From contig NZ_JAWOCR010000013.1 in the NCBI RefSeq assembly GCF_046483665.1, positions 81,093 through 145,092 on the forward strand: 64,000 bases of DNA. The letters run 5' to 3'. The translations under genes were made by a program, and so were the position numbers. Under the pieces are notes generated by a model, which did not search any database, had not been told where the DNA came from, and saw nothing but the letters and a program-made list of their open reading frames with translations. Position 1 is the first letter of the stretch; every line of letters starts with the position of its first letter. Origin of the DNA: Thiohalophilus sp046483665 (GTDB taxonomy: Bacteria; Pseudomonadota; Gammaproteobacteria; UBA6429; Thiohalophilaceae). Shown here one piece after another: positions 36,486-45,325 of this stretch.

Positions 36486-37631
36486 TCAGTTCTTCGAGAC
36501 GGGCATAGACTGTTGCAGCGGCGGCTGGTGGGATTGCAGGAACCAGCGGTCGATGACCACCTTGCGGGTGAACCAGTGAGTCTGCATCAGGCGACTGGCC
36601 AGCACCTGTTTGATTCCCAGTGGCAGACGTTCTAGCAACGAGGGCGTTGGCTGGCGTTCACCAAATCGCTGCTCCAGCCTCTGTTGATAAGGCTGAAGTT
36701 TTTCCTTCGAATAATCACCGGCTGCCTCACGAATGACCTGTGCCGCCAGCAAGGCGGATTCAATCGCCGGGCGTATGCCTTCCCCACTTTGCGGATAGGC
36801 CAGACCCGCCGCATCGCCAATCAACAGCACACCTTCATCCACCACCTGGCGCAAGGCATGGGGGTAAAGCAGGTAGGCATGGCCCTGAAACTTGTCGGTA
36901 ATATCGAAGTCGAGTCGTCCCGACTCGCGCAAAAAGTCACAAAAGGCGCGCACATGGTCTGACAGACGGTGATTCTCTTCCCGTCCCAATCCGACATTCA
37001 GATAATCGCCCTTGCGGAAGATCCAGCCATAGCCTTTGAGATCCGGCGTGAAGAACAATTCAGGAACTTCGGGTTCGGTATGACAGCCCGCCTTTTGCTC
37101 CTCGCTCATTTCAAACTCGATTTCCTGGGCAGCGACCACCTGTTCGCTGCTGCCCAGTTTGGCGCCAATGCGCCGGGCAACGGGACAAAAATGCCCCCCC
37201 GCCCCGATCACCAGCGAAGCCCGGATCTCGCCGTTGATCAGCCAGCTCTCCCCGTCGCGTTCCATCGTTTTGAAGGCCTGGCCCAGCATCAATTCGGCAC
37301 CGCTACGTCGTAGCAGGTATTCGTCGAACTCACGACGACGAATACCGTAGCTGACCGGCTCGTCCTGATAGTGGGTTTCTACCTGCTTTTGACCCAGCTG
37401 ACTGATCCGAAAACCACTGATCGGTTGCAAAGTACGGCCCTGGCGATAATCGTCCAGGTCGATTTGCAAGGTATCCATGACTGCCGGGGTGACCCAGCCG
37501 GCACAGACCTTGTCACGGGGGAACTCGCGCTTGTCCATCACAGCGATGCGCAGCGGGGTGTCGCGCAATGCCCGGGCGAGAGAAGAGCCGGCGGGTCCAC
37601 CGCCGACGATCAGTATATCCACTTGCGTCAT
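36486..37631 (-). CDS. FAD-dependent oxidoreductase, geranylgeranyl-reductase family
   Basis: The 381-residue flavoprotein starts MTQVDILIVGGGPAGSSLA, the Rossmann GxGxxG FAD site, and has LLIGDAAGLAYPQSGEGI, the second FAD-contact motif. The FPRDKVCAGW segment marks the geranylgeranyl-reductase-like group, which reduces C=C bonds in lipid chains. GAGGG precedes the ATG at 37631, 10 bases after the stop of the cyclopropane-synthase-like gene, so the two are one transcript. Substrate unknown; position suggests a product of the methyltransferase. Confidence 0.87.
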   Translation of the reverse strand: MTQVDILIVGGGPAGSSLARALRDTPLRIAVMDKREFPRDKVCAGWVTPAVMDTLQIDLDDYRQGRTLQPISGFRISQLGQKQVETHYQDEPVSYGIRRREFDEYLLRRSGAELMLGQAFKTMERDGESWLINGEIRASLVIGAGGHFCPVARRIGAKLGSSEQVVAAQEIEFEMSEEQKAGCHTEPEVPELFFTPDLKGYGWIFRKGDYLNVGLGREENHRLSDHVRAFCDFLRESGRLDFDITDKFQGHAYLLYPHALRQVVDEGVLLIGDAAGLAYPQSGEGIRPAIESALLAAQVIREAAGDYSKEKLQPYQQRLEQRFGERQPTPSLLERLPLGIKQVLASRLMQTHWFTRKVVIDRWFLQSHQPPLQQSMPVSKN

Positions 37632-37641
37632 ATTGCCCTCG

Positions 37642-39015
37642 TTAATCAGCATCCCGGGTATATAAATAGGCGCGAGACCATGGCAGCTGATTATGTTGCG
37701 CGCGGGTAAAGACGACCTGGAACAGCTGTAACTCACCACTGGTAAATGCGGCGATCGAACCGCACAGATAGAGGCGCCAGGCTCTTACAAACTCTTCATC
37801 AAACATCTCCCGGACCGTCTCGACATTCTCCTCATAACGGGCCAGCCAGTGTTCCAGGGTCTTGGCATAATGCAAACGCAGGTTCTCGACGTCCTGTATT
37901 GAGAAGCGGCAGGGTTCGAAAATATCCATCATCTCGCGCAGGGAAGGCGGATAGGCACCGGGGAAAATTCGCCGTTCGATCCAGGGATTCATGGGACCGG
38001 CCACGTTGCGGCCAATGGTATGTATCAATCCGCGCCCGTCGGGTTCGAGACACCGGTCGATGACCTGACCCAGCTCGCTGTAATCCCGGATTCCGACGTG
38101 TTCGAGCATACCGACCGAGACAAATACATCAAAGCTGCCCCGGATGTTGCGATAATCGTCCTCCACGTATTCGACTTTGTCACTGAGCCCTTGCTCTTCG
38201 GCCTGCTCACGGGCAAATCGGAGCTGTTCACGGGAGATGTTATAGGCCTTGACCGTTACGCCATAATGTTTGGCCATAAAACGTGACAGACCGCCCCAGC
38301 CACAGCCGGCTTCAACCACCCGATCACCTGGTTTCAGTTGCAACTTGCGGCAGATGTGATGCAGCTTGGTTGTCTGCGAATCTTCCAGCGACATCTGGGG
38401 ATCGGGGAAATAGGAACAGGTGTACTGCATGGCCACCTTGTCCAGCCACAGGCGATAGAATTCATTGCTGATGTCGTAATGATGATAAATATTGTCCCGG
38501 GCCTGGGACAGTGAGTTGGCGATACGCCGGTGACCCAGCCAGTTCACCAGCTTGCGAAACCCGCCCTGCTTGCCATTACGCTTGAGTCCGCCATACACCT
38601 CTTCGAGAAAGCGCACCATGTCGCCCTCGAAACTGATCCGCCCGGCACTGTAAAGATCGCCGAAATGCAGCTCGGGATGAAGCACCAGCTTCCAGACCGC
38701 CAGCCGATCGTTAAAACGCAGGCTCGCCACCGGTTCTTCTACCTTGTTAATCTGTTTCCCGTCCCATAACGAGACATTAACCGGCGGGTGATCGGCCACT
38801 TCCATAATCTTGTTAACAAACCAGCGGTCCAGGGCGGTGACACGACCAAATGGATGGCTGCCGTTCTGGCGCACTTTTCTGGCGCGGGTCCCGATACGTC
38901 GGTCGCCCTGCTCCTCAACCCCCCAGGCCTGCTTTTTGCGTTCGGTAAGTGTCAAAGAAGGGGATGACGTTGTCGATGAGTCTGGTTCTGCTTTGTGTTG
39001 TTGCTCGCGCATCAT
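37642..39015 (-). CDS. Cyclopropane-fatty-acyl-phospholipid synthase family methyltransferase
   Basis: The 457-residue protein carries the family's IYHHYDISNEFYRLWLD and MQYTCSYF, the SAM site VVEAGCGWGGLSRFMA, and VGMLEHVG. The active-site His region HTIGRN and the C-terminal YLCGSIAAF also match. These correspond by eye to the bicarbonate-site residues of E. coli Cfa. The enzyme adds a SAM-derived carbon to a lipid double bond. GGAG stands just before a double ATG at 39015/39012. Family members make cyclopropane, methyl-branched or furan products, so I leave the symbol empty. Confidence 0.88.
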   Translation of the reverse strand: MMREQQHKAEPDSSTTSSPSLTLTERKKQAWGVEEQGDRRIGTRARKVRQNGSHPFGRVTALDRWFVNKIMEVADHPPVNVSLWDGKQINKVEEPVASLRFNDRLAVWKLVLHPELHFGDLYSAGRISFEGDMVRFLEEVYGGLKRNGKQGGFRKLVNWLGHRRIANSLSQARDNIYHHYDISNEFYRLWLDKVAMQYTCSYFPDPQMSLEDSQTTKLHHICRKLQLKPGDRVVEAGCGWGGLSRFMAKHYGVTVKAYNISREQLRFAREQAEEQGLSDKVEYVEDDYRNIRGSFDVFVSVGMLEHVGIRDYSELGQVIDRCLEPDGRGLIHTIGRNVAGPMNPWIERRIFPGAYPPSLREMMDIFEPCRFSIQDVENLRLHYAKTLEHWLARYEENVETVREMFDEEFVRAWRLYLCGSIAAFTSGELQLFQVVFTRAQHNQLPWSRAYLYTRDAD

Positions 39016-39141
39016 GCACTCCGTTTCATGTAGAATAATAGCGTCGCGTCTACTGAAGATACTTACGTCCCAGCCCCCCTTGACTATGCCGGATATTCCC
39101 GCAATTATCCAGTGCCCCAGCCTGAGGATTAATACCAGTTT

Positions 39142-39825
39142 ATGTCGAAGTATTTCGCCGCCATCGCCCGCCTGCTGCTCGTTGTCACACCGCTTTTCAT
39201 CATGCCCCGGGCCTTTGCCGACTATCCCGCCGGCGAGCTGGACTTCTCGATGCAGGTCGAGCATAACGAAACCCGCTGGCGTTATGCCAACCAGACTCTG
39301 ACCAGCAAAAGCTCGGTGCTCGGGGTCCGCCTTAAAGAGCGTCTGTCACCCCGTCTGCTGGGCAGCCTCAAAGCCGGTTACCTGGACCTGAGCCAGTCCG
39401 GCAACCCGCTGCCGGCGGCCCGGACCACTTCCGGCTATTACGGTGGGATCGAGCTGACAATGCGGTTACTCGACACCGCTCCGCTGAACCTGGCGCTGTC
39501 CGGCGGTTACACCTACACGCAAACCGAGGGCCATGAAAGCGGCACTGACGTCGAACTGCGCTGGTATGACACCTACGTCCAACTGGATCTCGGTGTGGCG
39601 CTCAACGAACGACTGATGTTGCATGCCAGTGGCGGCACGCTACGCAGCGATGGCGAGCAGCGGGTCAGCGGCAATACCACCGCACTGCTGGAATTCGAGC
39701 AAACCGATCAGGGTTATTACAGTGCGGGACTCTCCTACTGGCTGGACGGGACAGGCTATCTGAGTGCCAGCCAGGTGGGTGGCAGCCAGGAAGGATTTCG
39801 CTTCTCCTTCCATCGCCGGTTTTGA
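39142..39825 (+). CDS. Predicted outer-membrane beta-barrel protein
   Basis: The 227-residue protein has a signal peptide cleaved after MPRAFA. Alternating strands follow (LLGSLKAGYLDLSQSG, LNLALSGGYTYTQTEG) and the protein ends in HRRF, a terminal aromatic typical of BAM substrates. About eight to ten strands are likely. I do not recognise the family. It is divergent from the cyclopropane-synthase-like gene and upstream of the CRP box. Confidence 0.75.
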   Translation: MSKYFAAIARLLLVVTPLFIMPRAFADYPAGELDFSMQVEHNETRWRYANQTLTSKSSVLGVRLKERLSPRLLGSLKAGYLDLSQSGNPLPAARTTSGYYGGIELTMRLLDTAPLNLALSGGYTYTQTEGHESGTDVELRWYDTYVQLDLGVALNERLMLHASGGTLRSDGEQRVSGNTTALLEFEQTDQGYYSAGLSYWLDGTGYLSASQVGGSQEGFRFSFHRRF

Positions 39826-39853
39826 GCCGCTGGCGGGCCAGGATTGACCCCTT

Positions 39854-39869
39854 TGTGAGAGGTATCACA
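39854..39869 (+). promoter_or_regulatory. Consensus CRP box TGTGA-N6-TCACA
   Basis: TGTGA, GAGGTA, TCACA is an exact match to the E. coli CRP half-sites and spacing. A weak -10 (TAAATT, 39891-39896) is placed so that a start near 39903 puts the box at about -41.5, the class II position. The gene downstream encodes a cyclic-nucleotide-binding protein. Actual binding is untested. Confidence 0.65.
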
Positions 39870-39974
39870 ACATAGACCCAAATAATGGTCTAAATTTCAT
39901 ACACCCCTAATGTTGCGCCCTGGCAGGCCGTTAGCACGGGGGCCTATTCGCTACCCGGACTCGATGAATCAGAT

Positions 39975-42884
39975 ATGGCCAGCAAGACCAAACTCGACAA
40001 GAATCTGCTCAAGAGCCTGGAGCCGCTGGGTAACCTCGCCTATGACAAGCTCGAAGAGCTGGTCAGCAAGGCCGCCATTGAGGATCTGCCCGCGGGCAGG
40101 ACTCTGTTTCGCGAAGGCGAATCAGATAACCGTACGCTCTACCTGATTCAGGGCCAGGTCGAATTTCGCCAACATGGCGAGAAAAAACCACAGGTCATCA
40201 AATCCAAAAATGGCCGGTCCCGACAACCCCTGGATAATCACCAACCCCATACCGGCACCGCCAGAACCAAAAGCCCGGTCACTGTTATCAGTATCGACTC
40301 CTCCCTGCTGGAAATTATTCTTAACGATACGCCACTGGATGCCTACGAATTCGAGGTAACCGAGCTCACGGGTGAGGATACCACCGACTGGATGCTACGC
40401 TTTTTGCAGTCACGGGCGTTCCTCAAACTGCCGACCGACAACATCCAGGCCATCCTGATGCGCATGGAAGAATTGCCGGCAAAAAAAGGCGAGCGCATCA
40501 TCAATCAGGGCGAACAGGACGATTATTATTACATCGTGCAAAGTGGCCGTTGCGTCGTCACCCGACGCCCCGCACCGAAAGCCGGCGAAATCCCTCTGGC
40601 CACGCTGGAGGAAGGCGATGGCTTTGGTGAGGAAGCGCTGATTACCAACGCCCCGCGTAACGCCAGCATCAGCATGCAGGAAGATGGTGTGCTGATGCGG
40701 CTGAAAAAAGAGGACTTTCTCACCTATCTGGCCACCCCCTTGATCAGCCGGCTGTCGGAAAGCGAAACGGCGACCAAGATCGACAACGGCGCACTGTTGA
40801 TCGATGTACGCAATCATGAAGAGTTCAACCGCCAGCACGCCGAAGGCTCGGTCAATATTCCGCTATCTATGCTGCGACTGAAGCTCGAGGGTCTCAATCC
40901 CAACCGGGAATATGTGCTGGCCAGCGCCGATGGTGCCCAGAGTGCAGCAGCAGCGTTTTTACTGACTCAGCACGGCTTCGAGTGCGGGATTCTCGATGGC
41001 GGCCTGCAGGCCACCAGCTTCAAACTCACCGGTAATACCGATAACCGGGGCGAAACCGCCAACGCGGCTGCCCCGGCCAGCAAGCGGACGGCGGCGGCGG
41101 AAAAAACCCGTCAGGCCGCCGAGGATCAGGCTCGAAAGATCAGTCAGCAGGCCACCACAGCCCGCCGCGAAGCCGAACAACTGGCCGAGCAAACCGCCAG
41201 CGCCGAAAAAGCCAAACGCGATGCCGAACAGGAGATTCAGCGCCTCTCCGAACAGAACCAGCAGGCTGAAAAAACCGCTCGCAAACAGGCTGAACAGGCG
41301 CGCCGTCAGGCCGAAGCCGAATTGCAAAAAATCCAGGCCGCCAAACAGGCCAATGAAGATAAACAACAGGCTCTGGATGCCTCCCTGAAGCGGGCACAAC
41401 AAATTGCTGCCGAGGCGACGGAGGCCGCCAAACGCTCACGCGAACAGGCCGAAAAGGAAGCCGCCGCGATCCGACAGCAGGCTCGCGAAGAAGCTGAACA
41501 ACTCAAAAAGGAAATGGAGGAAACCCGCCGCCGCTTCGAACAGCAGTCCAGTCAGGCGGAACAGGAAAAAGAAGCCCGGCGCCAGGCCGCCATTGAACAG
41601 GCTCGCGAGGAAGCCGAAAGCATACGCCAGCAGGCGCAAAGCGAAGCCGAACGACTTCGCAGCGAACTGAAAACCGCTCGCCAGGCCGTTGACCAGCGCG
41701 CCGCCGAAGTCGAGCAGCAGGAGCGCCAGAAACAGGTTGCCCTGTTGGAGAAGGCCCGCAGTCGCGCCATGGAGCTGGCCGAGAAAACCACGCGCATCGC
41801 CGAGCAGGAGGCCGAAGAGATCCGTCGCAAGGCTCTGGAAGAAGCCGAACAACTACGCCAGGAAATGGAACAGACCCGTCAGCAGGTGATGGAACACGCC
41901 GCCCGGGCCCAGCAGGAAGCGCAGGCCCGGGCCAAACAGGAGGCTGAGGAGGAGCAGGCCCGTCGCGAGGCCGAGACCCAACGGCAGGCCGAGGAGCAGG
42001 CCCGTCGTGAGGCCGAGGAGCAGGCCCGTCGCGAGGCCGAGGAGCAGGCCCGTCGCGAGGCCGATGAGCAGGCCCGTCGCGAGGCCAAGACCCAACGGCA
42101 GGCCGATGAGCAGGCCGGTCGTGAAGCCGAGGCCCTCGCCGAGCAGGAAAGCAAGCAGGATCAACAGCGCGAAGCCCGTCGCCAGCAGGCGATCCGCCAT
42201 GCCCAGCAGCGCCGTCAGGAACATGCCAGACGCATGGCTGAAGAGATCAAGGCCAAACTGGAACAGGCCGAACAACAGCGCCAGGAAGAGGAACAACGCC
42301 AGCGTGGCGAGGGGCTCTCCCTCGCACGTGCCACACTTCATCGTAAATCGGATGGGCGGATTATACTCGAGGGCGAAGAAGATATTTTTATTTTCAAGGA
42401 ACCGAGCGTTAGCCCCGAACAAATTGAAGCCGAACTGGCCAACGAGCCGCAACGTGGCACGGATGGGCGCGGCGCTGAATTGCCCTCCTTCGAGATCGAA
42501 GAAACCGAAAAACCGGTATTCAAGCCCGTCAACACCCAGGCGGTCCATGCCCGAATTGCTGAACAGCAGGAATCCCATCAGCGAAAACGCAAGAAACGCC
42601 ACGTCTTCGCGCTGGCCGCCTCATTCATGCTGGCGCTGGGTAGCGGTGGCGTTTACCTGTTCCTGCATCCGGAACTGATCGATGAACACGTCATTGCCCG
42701 TTCCGAGACCGGCAAGAGTACTACCATCCGGGCCGGCGTCGGTACGCTGAATAACAAGGAAGAAAAAAAGAAGGACAAAAAAGACGAGCGTTCGAGCCAG
42801 ACTCATGAAAATAATCTCGAAAGCAATCTGCGCGAACGTTTCGATAATCTGCTCGATCAGTGGAAAGAGCTCGTCTCCCGCTGA
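39975..42884 (+). CDS. Tandem cyclic-nucleotide-binding / rhodanese-like / coiled-coil membrane protein
   Basis: The 969-residue protein has a degenerate first CNB domain (about 8-110). A second CNB domain (about 150-262) has an intact phosphate-binding cassette, FGEEALITNAPRNAS, carrying the Glu and Arg that contact cyclic nucleotide. A rhodanese-like domain (about 270-355) has the catalytic Cys loop reading SADGAQS, so it is inactive. An unbroken charged coiled coil of about 400 residues follows (about 372-775), containing exact EEQARREA repeats. Next come a linker, one membrane helix (about 876-898) and a short basic then helical tail. I know CNB-rhodanese proteins, but not this long form. 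The start has a weak ribosome site. Confidence 0.85.
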   Translation: MASKTKLDKNLLKSLEPLGNLAYDKLEELVSKAAIEDLPAGRTLFREGESDNRTLYLIQGQVEFRQHGEKKPQVIKSKNGRSRQPLDNHQPHTGTARTKSPVTVISIDSSLLEIILNDTPLDAYEFEVTELTGEDTTDWMLRFLQSRAFLKLPTDNIQAILMRMEELPAKKGERIINQGEQDDYYYIVQSGRCVVTRRPAPKAGEIPLATLEEGDGFGEEALITNAPRNASISMQEDGVLMRLKKEDFLTYLATPLISRLSESETATKIDNGALLIDVRNHEEFNRQHAEGSVNIPLSMLRLKLEGLNPNREYVLASADGAQSAAAAFLLTQHGFECGILDGGLQATSFKLTGNTDNRGETANAAAPASKRTAAAEKTRQAAEDQARKISQQATTARREAEQLAEQTASAEKAKRDAEQEIQRLSEQNQQAEKTARKQAEQARRQAEAELQKIQAAKQANEDKQQALDASLKRAQQIAAEATEAAKRSREQAEKEAAAIRQQAREEAEQLKKEMEETRRRFEQQSSQAEQEKEARRQAAIEQAREEAESIRQQAQSEAERLRSELKTARQAVDQRAAEVEQQERQKQVALLEKARSRAMELAEKTTRIAEQEAEEIRRKALEEAEQLRQEMEQTRQQVMEHAARAQQEAQARAKQEAEEEQARREAETQRQAEEQARREAEEQARREAEEQARREADEQARREAKTQRQADEQAGREAEALAEQESKQDQQREARRQQAIRHAQQRRQEHARRMAEEIKAKLEQAEQQRQEEEQRQRGEGLSLARATLHRKSDGRIILEGEEDIFIFKEPSVSPEQIEAELANEPQRGTDGRGAELPSFEIEETEKPVFKPVNTQAVHARIAEQQESHQRKRKKRHVFALAASFMLALGSGGVYLFLHPELIDEHVIARSETGKSTTIRAGVGTLNNKEEKKKDKKDERSSQTHENNLESNLRERFDNLLDQWKELVSR
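41991..42086 (+). repeat. In-frame 24-bp tandem repeat (four copies) in the coiled-coil gene
   Basis: Four near-identical 24-base units encode EEQARREA and DEQARREA. An 18-base variant unit (encoding ETQRQA and KTQRQA) flanks them on both sides, at 41973-41990 and 42087-42104. The length is a multiple of three, so copy-number change would alter coil length without a frameshift. Confidence 0.85.
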
Positions 42885-42904
42885 ACGCTCGACTTCACGG
42901 TCAT

Positions 42905-43618
42905 TTAGACCAGAAAATAACGCCAGCCAAGCCAGGTTCCGGCAGCCAGAAACATGACTCCGGCTATAATACTACGTCCCTTGAACGTCGTTTCTTGTTC
43001 GACCGCATAAAGCTCACGCAATCTCGATACCTCGGGCGTTTGCACTTGTTGCTTCAATGTCTCCCAGGCCTGCCAGTAAGCCGGTGGGACTTCACGCTGA
43101 CGATTGTCTTCGGCCATCTTTTCCAATTCCGCCAGCGAAATCAGTTTCCCTGGCCGCCCCTTGGGAAATTCGACACCTTTAGTAAACACCACCCGTCCAC
43201 TGACGGGAATACCGGAAGCATAATCCTTGACCGCCAGAACCTCAGCCTCCAGTTGTGGCAACGGATTGCCAAACTTGTAGGTTCGCTTGCCCAGCACCTG
43301 AGTCCAGTTGTCGATTCCGTCCGCGGCAAACACTACGCCCTGATATCGGTGCACTGGCAAAACCAGCAGCCCTTCCGGCGTCAGCAACAGGTTCTCCAGA
43401 TAAACCGCTCCGTCCATGCCATCAGGAATAACAACCTGATGTAATGTATCGGCCGCGACCGCCTGAATTTTTTTCTGTAACTGTCGATCAAGATATCCAC
43501 GGTACAGGTGCGGCCTCACAAGCACTATTGCCGCCAGCAACAGCAACAGGGTAAGACCCCAGGTGACCAGGTTGTCGGAATGTTGAATCAACAGGTTTAT
43601 AAGACTATCGATGGTCAT
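42905..43618 (-). CDS. NERD-domain-like membrane protein
   Basis: The 237-residue protein has membrane helices at both ends (about 17-34 and 215-232). Between them is a domain resembling NERD, with VYLENLLLTPEGLLVLPVHR, YQGVVFAADGIDNWTQ and NPLPQLEAEVLAVKDY. NERD domains are related to nucleases, but the catalytic residues are not clear here. It converges with the coiled-coil gene (21 bases between stops). Confidence 0.65.
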   Translation of the reverse strand: MTIDSLINLLIQHSDNLVTWGLTLLLLLAAIVLVRPHLYRGYLDRQLQKKIQAVAADTLHQVVIPDGMDGAVYLENLLLTPEGLLVLPVHRYQGVVFAADGIDNWTQVLGKRTYKFGNPLPQLEAEVLAVKDYASGIPVSGRVVFTKGVEFPKGRPGKLISLAELEKMAEDNRQREVPPAYWQAWETLKQQVQTPEVSRLRELYAVEQETTFKGRSIIAGVMFLAAGTWLGWRYFLV

Positions 43619-43747
43619 TCATCACGCATAATATTTTAGTATCTACTATAATACGGAAAACCGCCCGCTGACGCCATGCTGAAGCAGCGCAACTCGTTCA
43701 CAAAATCGGCAGCAATGCTGCCCAATACAAGCGGTGTTCACAGACCG

Positions 43748-44149
43748 ATGAATCCCGAATATGAACAACAATTGAAGAATGCCGAGCAGATTGTCAATGC
43801 TTACGGCAAACTGCTGGCACAACTGGATGCCGGCAACTACGGTCATCCAATCTCACTATTGCCCTGCGCACGTGACGAGATAAAAAGCGCCATTCAACTA
43901 CTATTATGGGAGCTGGAAGGAGAAGACAAGGACATCTGCAACAGTCTGGCGCAAAGCTACGTTTATTTGTCCCAGTTCATTCCCGACGATGAAGCAGAAG
44001 TTATCGCCGAAGGACAGCGCTTTATGCGTTCCAGCAACTTTGATGACGGGCATATTGAAGAGGCTGATGAAGCGGCCCGTATCATCAACCGCATCAAACT
44101 GGATATGGAAGAAATGATTCTCGATGTGCGCAAATTCATGCGCGCCTGA
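43748..44149 (+). CDS. Small helical protein, unknown
   Basis: The 133-residue protein from the ATG at 43748 (MNPEYEQQLKNAEQIVNAYG) is mostly helical and acidic. It has no signal peptide, membrane segment or metal motif. An in-frame start at 43676 would add 24 residues lacking conservation features. I do not recognise the family. It is divergent from the NERD-like gene and converges on the FHA-cyclase gene. Confidence 0.65.
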   Translation: MNPEYEQQLKNAEQIVNAYGKLLAQLDAGNYGHPISLLPCARDEIKSAIQLLLWELEGEDKDICNSLAQSYVYLSQFIPDDEAEVIAEGQRFMRSSNFDDGHIEEADEAARIINRIKLDMEEMILDVRKFMRA

Positions 44150-44161
44150 GCCCTGTCGGGC

Positions 44162-44284
44162 AGGGGCTAGGCGCTAGATACTAGGGACTAGTAATAGCAT
44201 TTCTCCGGGTTGCCGGACACCGCGTTGCTATGTCCGGCCGACCGACTCAGGTAGTAGGCCCGATATAGCGAAGCGGTATCGGGC
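44162..44284. repeat. Mixed short repeats after the small helical gene
   Basis: 44162-44200 holds CTAG-based steps (GGCTAGGCGCTAGATACTAG and GGACTAGTAATAGC). 44258-44284 is a stem CCCGATA/TATCGGG around a TAGCGAAGC loop. AGAACTAAGAACTTAAG follows at about 44291. The two genes around it converge, so no gene reads through by need. Confidence 0.6.
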
Positions 44285-44305
44285 ATTTCTCTAAGAACTA
44301 AGAAC

Positions 44306-45232
44306 TTAAGTCATCTCCTCCAGGATCTGCTTGACCTCATCGAACGCCAGACTGCAGATTCGCACCGGGTCGCGTTTTCCCTTGATCCGTAAATGATGGG
44401 TCTTGCCCTCCAGCAGGCCGGACGGCAAATGCCGGTAGGCTGTTTCACTCAATACCATATCGCTACCGAGAATTTTAGTCGCGCTTTCCAGGCGAAAGGC
44501 AATATTCACGGCATCGCCCAGTGCAGTGTTGTCGTGCCCGATACCCATCGAGGCAGCACCGGTATTGATGCCAACGCCAATTTTTACCGGCTCGGGGAGC
44601 TCATTGAAGTCCTTGTTCAGCTCCCGGGTAATTCCGTTGATCAGTAACGCAGCACTCAGGGCTTGTTTAAGGGTTTTACTTTGATCCTCGTCCGACTCCC
44701 AGCGCGCGAAGACACAATCACCAATGAACTTGTCTACTGTTCCGGCGTTGTCAAAAATCGCGTTACTGACATTGTGAAACCAGCGGTTCATCAACTTGGT
44801 GAGGGTGCGTATGTCGACCTGTTCAGACAGAGACGTAAAACCACGGATATCCGCCACCAGCACGGTGATCTGCTTGATATCCGGGCTGTCGGAAATGACC
44901 GTATCCTGCATCGACATTTTGTCGAAACTGCCGGCCTCCTTGCTGCTCTGCTCGAACAGAATCTCGAAACGTCCAATAGTAATGCGATCGCCATTTTTGA
45001 GCAGCCTGGGCATAGCCACTCGCTGGCGATTGACGAAACTGCCGTTTGAACTGCCGCTGTCGATCAGGTAATAATCGCCGTTGCCGATACAACGGACCAT
45101 GGCGTGATTACGAGAGGCGTGCAGATCCGGCAGCACGATATCGCTGTTCATATCACGTCCCAACGTCAGCACCGATTTGCACGGTACCTTGCGGACGACT
45201 CCGTCGAGTTTATAAGTAATATAGGTGGACAT
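44306..45232 (-). CDS. FHA-domain class III adenylate cyclase
   Basis: The 308-residue protein has an N-terminal FHA domain (about 8-90) with phosphothreonine-binding motifs (GRDMNSDIVLPD, SRNHA, GSSNGSFVN). A class III cyclase domain follows (about 125-290). Both metal-binding Asp are present (VADIRGFTSL, KFIGDCVFARW), as are the transition-state residues in GDAVNIAFRLES. It should make cAMP and be controlled by a phosphorylated partner bound to FHA. The ATG at 45232 is chosen over 45250. A terminator isolates it from the upstream DUF2786 gene. Confidence 0.9.
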   Translation of the reverse strand: MSTYITYKLDGVVRKVPCKSVLTLGRDMNSDIVLPDLHASRNHAMVRCIGNGDYYLIDSGSSNGSFVNRQRVAMPRLLKNGDRITIGRFEILFEQSSKEAGSFDKMSMQDTVISDSPDIKQITVLVADIRGFTSLSEQVDIRTLTKLMNRWFHNVSNAIFDNAGTVDKFIGDCVFARWESDEDQSKTLKQALSAALLINGITRELNKDFNELPEPVKIGVGINTGAASMGIGHDNTALGDAVNIAFRLESATKILGSDMVLSETAYRHLPSGLLEGKTHHLRIKGKRDPVRICSLAFDEVKQILEEMT

Positions 45233-45288
45233 CGGCCATGCCTGCCCCACACAGACCGGAATCAGTAAGCATACAGAAAATGTAAAAA

Positions 45289-45315
45289 TTTCGCCTGTCC
45301 GTCAAGCGAAATTCA
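45289..45315 (-). terminator. Rho-independent terminator of the DUF2786 gene
   Basis: Read on the minus strand, AATTTCGC pairs with GCGAAATT (8 bp, 11-base loop) and is followed directly by a T-rich tail (TTTACATTTTC). It starts 10 bases after the stop at 45326. The FHA-cyclase gene therefore needs its own promoter within about 57 bases. Confidence 0.7.
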
Positions 45316-45325
45316 CTTGAAAAAA

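Noticed and set aside
41436..42602. Long minus-strand frames with Phe/Leu-rich translations opposite the coiled-coil gene
   Set aside because: They are mirror images of a Glu/Ala/Gln/Arg-rich repeat protein and look like membrane proteins only for that reason.
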